Shown here: in pieces, positions 61,158-64,000 of the stretch | Layout: every line of letters begins with the position of its first letter | How positions within the stretch are numbered: position 1 is the first letter of the stretch | Assembly: GCA_008711295.1 (NCBI GenBank) | Contig: VUYV01000191.1 | Span: 1,492,740 to 1,556,739, forward strand | Direction: 5' to 3' | Origin: Anarhynchus alexandrinus | Taxonomy: Eukaryota; Chordata; Aves; Charadriiformes; Charadriidae | Length of the DNA: 64,000 nt | Program-made: the position numbers and the translations under genes | Notes under the pieces: model-generated | The model's input: the letters and a program-made list of their open reading frames with translations, nothing else | The model's database searches: none | What the model was told of the DNA's origin: nothing

Positions 61158-64000
61158 CAATTGCAGTGTGACTTTGAATTGAAATTTGACAAAGAAAGAA
61201 AGGCATCCACTATGACCTGATATTTTCAGAAGGGGAATAAATGCTGTTGTTAATGTAACAAGAGGTAAATGAATATCAGTTTATCCTTCTTAACTGCATA
61301 TGCATTTTTTAATGTGGTCCAAAGGTTAGAGTATTTCATATGAGACATTTGGGGTTGAAGTGGGGAAAGGAAATAGCGCACAAGATAAATCATTTAAAAG
61401 ATGGAAATTTTATAGAGTGGTTAAGCAGACACAAAATAAGTAGGGATAAAAAGGGGATTTTGATGAAATTTACATGATCTCTAATACAAAACTATATCTT
61501 AATTGGCAAAAAATCTCACAGAAAAAATTAAGTTTACCCCATTTCTATAACAGCAGCATATCCAGAATAGATTCCTTACCTCTTCGCTCTAAATAACACA
61601 AAAGTAACATTTTAATGACATCAAAAATGAAAAGGCTGCTCTTTTAACAAAGTTTAGGTGCAAATAAGAATGATGAGTGTCGGCAAATGTTATGAAAGGA
61701 TGAAAGTTATAAAATGCAAGCATGGTATAGACCTCAAATTCCTGCCGAGGCGTAGCCTTTACAGAGGAAAGTGCTTTTTAGGATAAATGCTTACCTAAGA
61801 ATTGTTAAATTTTTCATGCGCAGCCCTGAAGCGAGAAATCTGTCACCTGAAATTATCTTATGCTTTGTGTGTTTTCACACTTTTGTTAACAGTGAACTGT
61901 TAATTGATATGCATAGGAGACACTGAATAAAGTAAGAGTTTGGACAACATGCCGCCACTTTATGGATTTCGAACCCACAAGGCTTCCTCCGATAACTGAA
62001 AATAAGTAACTTTTGCTTTTATGTTAACGTTTTACATCATGCTTTGCATACATCAAAACTGTTGACCCCGTTGACCAGATTTAGACAAATAAAGCAGAGG
62101 AATGGAAATCTGAAAGAATTTTCCCGAAAGGCCCCTGAAAATAGATGTTTGAGGAGAGGGGAGAGGTCCAAATTAATGTCCTGGTTATATTGATGGAGTA
62201 AAATGAGCTTAACTGTGTTATTAAAATTCCTTAGATATTAGAGAGTTAGAATGAAAGCCGCAAGAAAACTCGCTTTTTATAAATGTACCGCTTGTGGAAG
62301 TATCTGTTTCCTAAGCAAATGAGGTGATACTACAATTTTTTAGATGCTTTCTGCATAGTACCTGGTAATGTTAGGGTTTTAGAAACCTTTGCAGGCTTAA
62401 CCGAGCCCTTTGACGGATGTGATTATTGTCCTGGGTGTTAGTGGTAGAAATAGGTGAATAGATAATTTTGTCTAACGCTTCCCAAGGTGTATTTCTTCAC
62501 CTACCAAGGTCCAGATAAAGGAACCCAAAATGTTCCTTAGAAAAAAATTTAAGCTCCTGTGTCCAATATGTATTTCTGAAAATCCTTCACTGCCTGACTC
62601 TGGAGGCAATTTGACTCTGAATACGTTGGGTTTTGACCTAAAGTTTAAAGTAACTAAAGTTCATGTTCCTTTGCATGAAAAAACAAAATGCCTTGGTCTG
62701 AGAACCTGAGTAGCTTTGTGTCTGGCTCATTCCCAGGCGTTTTTAGGAAGCCTGTGGTTTTGTCCAAGTCCAAGAAGGCAATCACTCCAGCAAAGCTTCT
62801 AGGGTTACATCTGCCTTCTTGAAGAGTACCATAGACGCAGGATGCTACACGCTGTTTCTGGTTGAAAACTCTTCATCTCCTCCGAAATTTATGCACTGTG
62901 TAGAACTGTTCCTTGGGCCAGCAAAATGGCAAAAATACAAGTTGAAATTTGTAGGCTGATAACAAAAACAGTAGGGCAGGAACAAAAAGGCTTGGCTTTC
63001 AGCACACTTTTTTTCTGTGCAATAACTACATAAACGTAGTACATGTCAGCACCTTTCTGTTCCCCGTTTCCGCCCTCTCCCCGGGGCAATTCCTCCGAAT
63101 AAAGACACACTTTTTTCTTCCCAGAACATACATTAAACAGAAGAGGAGTGCATCCTCCTGAAATAGCACTGCAAAGGAAAAAAAAAAAAAAGGACTGTCT
63201 TTTTCCTCATTTTTGGGGAAAAAAAAAAAAGGCTTATAGCTTCAAGTTTTCAAGATGTTCTCAGAGTTAAGATCCCAAGTTGAAGGAGAAACCTCATTAT
63301 ATCACTGTTCTCTGGGATTTTAGGCCTCCAAGAGAAGTTTCAAACAGCCTGTCGTAGCAGATCCCCATTCTCTAGCTGTAGATACCTGCACGTAGACTGG
63401 GTTTCCCCTAAGTGACCCCCGGCTCAGTCTTTGAATTGTCATGTGCTTCGTTTTGAAGACCCAATCTTCCCACATGCTCCATCAGGAGCCTGCGTTTCTC
63501 ACGAGGGGCTCTCAATTCCATTCCGCAGACCAGTTGTCTAAACGTTAACTGGTACAATATTTAACTTTCAGCCTTCTCGGTCCCTTCTAGTTATTTTGTT
63601 GATCAACGATCATTGTGAAAAAAAATAAGAAAGATCTTTCATCACTAGTAGTAGGAACCGTGCCCACTGCAGGAGATTTTCTCAGGTCCTGTGGAGCACA
63701 AGCACACCCTCTGTAGGGATTTCAAAATCTTACTGGCTTCACTTCCATGATAGTGACCTTTTGTTATTCTCATGCTTTACAAACCTCTCTGCCGTAGTTA
63801 TTTTCAGTAGTTCTTCCCCCTTCTGTTTCTTTCCTCACCCGACTACATTTTTGTTGGCGCACAGAACTCATGTTATTTTCTGCCCATATGGTCTCGGTGA
63901 GTTAATCCATTTCGAGATTGTTGTACGTCAGTGCTGAGCACTCTCAAATATTTTCTTGTGCATTTCCATCTGGAAGTCAACATCTCACCTCCTGTCTTTC
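61158..64000. other. no recognised gene
   Basis: AT-rich DNA with two poly(A) runs (63178-63191 and 63219-63230). No tRNA, exon or transposon recognised. Confidence 0.55.

Noticed and set aside
61960..61985. TTTCGAACCCAC, resembling a tRNA B box
   Set aside because: No A box at the right distance and no cloverleaf can be drawn.
1..64000. Search for CRISPR arrays, operons and bacterial-type signals
   Set aside because: None seen. The CR1 repeats, base composition and absence of dense genes indicate vertebrate nuclear DNA.

Overview
The window looks like a gene-poor stretch of a bird nuclear genome. It is AT-rich and has no convincing protein-coding gene, tRNA or rRNA. The diagnosis rests on at least eleven CR1 LINE insertions in both orientations. 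They end in the bird-type CR1 tail (8-bp units of the ATTCTATG / ATTCTGTG kind) and several carry recognisable C-terminal pieces of the CR1 ORF2 protein. Almost every long reading frame here is CR1 ORF2, its antisense shadow, or simple repeat. The setting is probably an intergenic desert or one very large intron; the sequence cannot separate these.

Layout: 1-2.9 kb is unannotated AT-rich DNA, then a CR1 fragment (2.9-3.3 kb). The most unusual feature is at about 5.7-8.06 kb: a decayed plus-strand relic that I read as a DIRS-type (tyrosine-recombinase) retrotransposon. Gag-like, RNase H-tail-like and recombinase-like pieces occur in the order expected of such an element, and most of the reverse transcriptase is missing. 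A CpG-rich block with a strong splice-donor match lies at 12.4-12.6 kb. Between 13.2 and 17.5 kb are several CR1s, including one nested in another. At 18.7 kb a 52-bp direct duplication flanks a 20-bp CR1 tail. An old retroposon relic sits near 26.8-27.0 kb. At 29.7-30.5 kb a young minus-strand CR1 splits an older plus-strand CR1. At 31.2-31.4 kb an 18-bp inverted repeat is followed by a duplication around a single N.

Further on are CR1s at 34.6-35.4 kb, 41.8-42.0 kb (two tails in tandem), 44.1-44.7 kb (very old), 46.4-47.3 kb, 49.3-49.8 kb (internal ORF2 lacking both ends) and 52.7-54.3 kb (one piece interrupted by a second N). There is a 150-bp polypyrimidine tract at 50.15-50.30 kb and a second CpG cluster at 54.55-54.96 kb. 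A perfect 19-bp hairpin, an AT-rich tract, a LINE reverse-transcriptase relic and a 23-bp tandem repeat lie together at 60.7-61.2 kb.

Nothing here works as an operon or pathway. The window records layered retrotransposition (DIRS-like and old LINE relics first, several generations of CR1 later), plus two single-N assembly joins that each sit inside a local duplication. All family assignments come from recognising motifs by eye; no database search was run.
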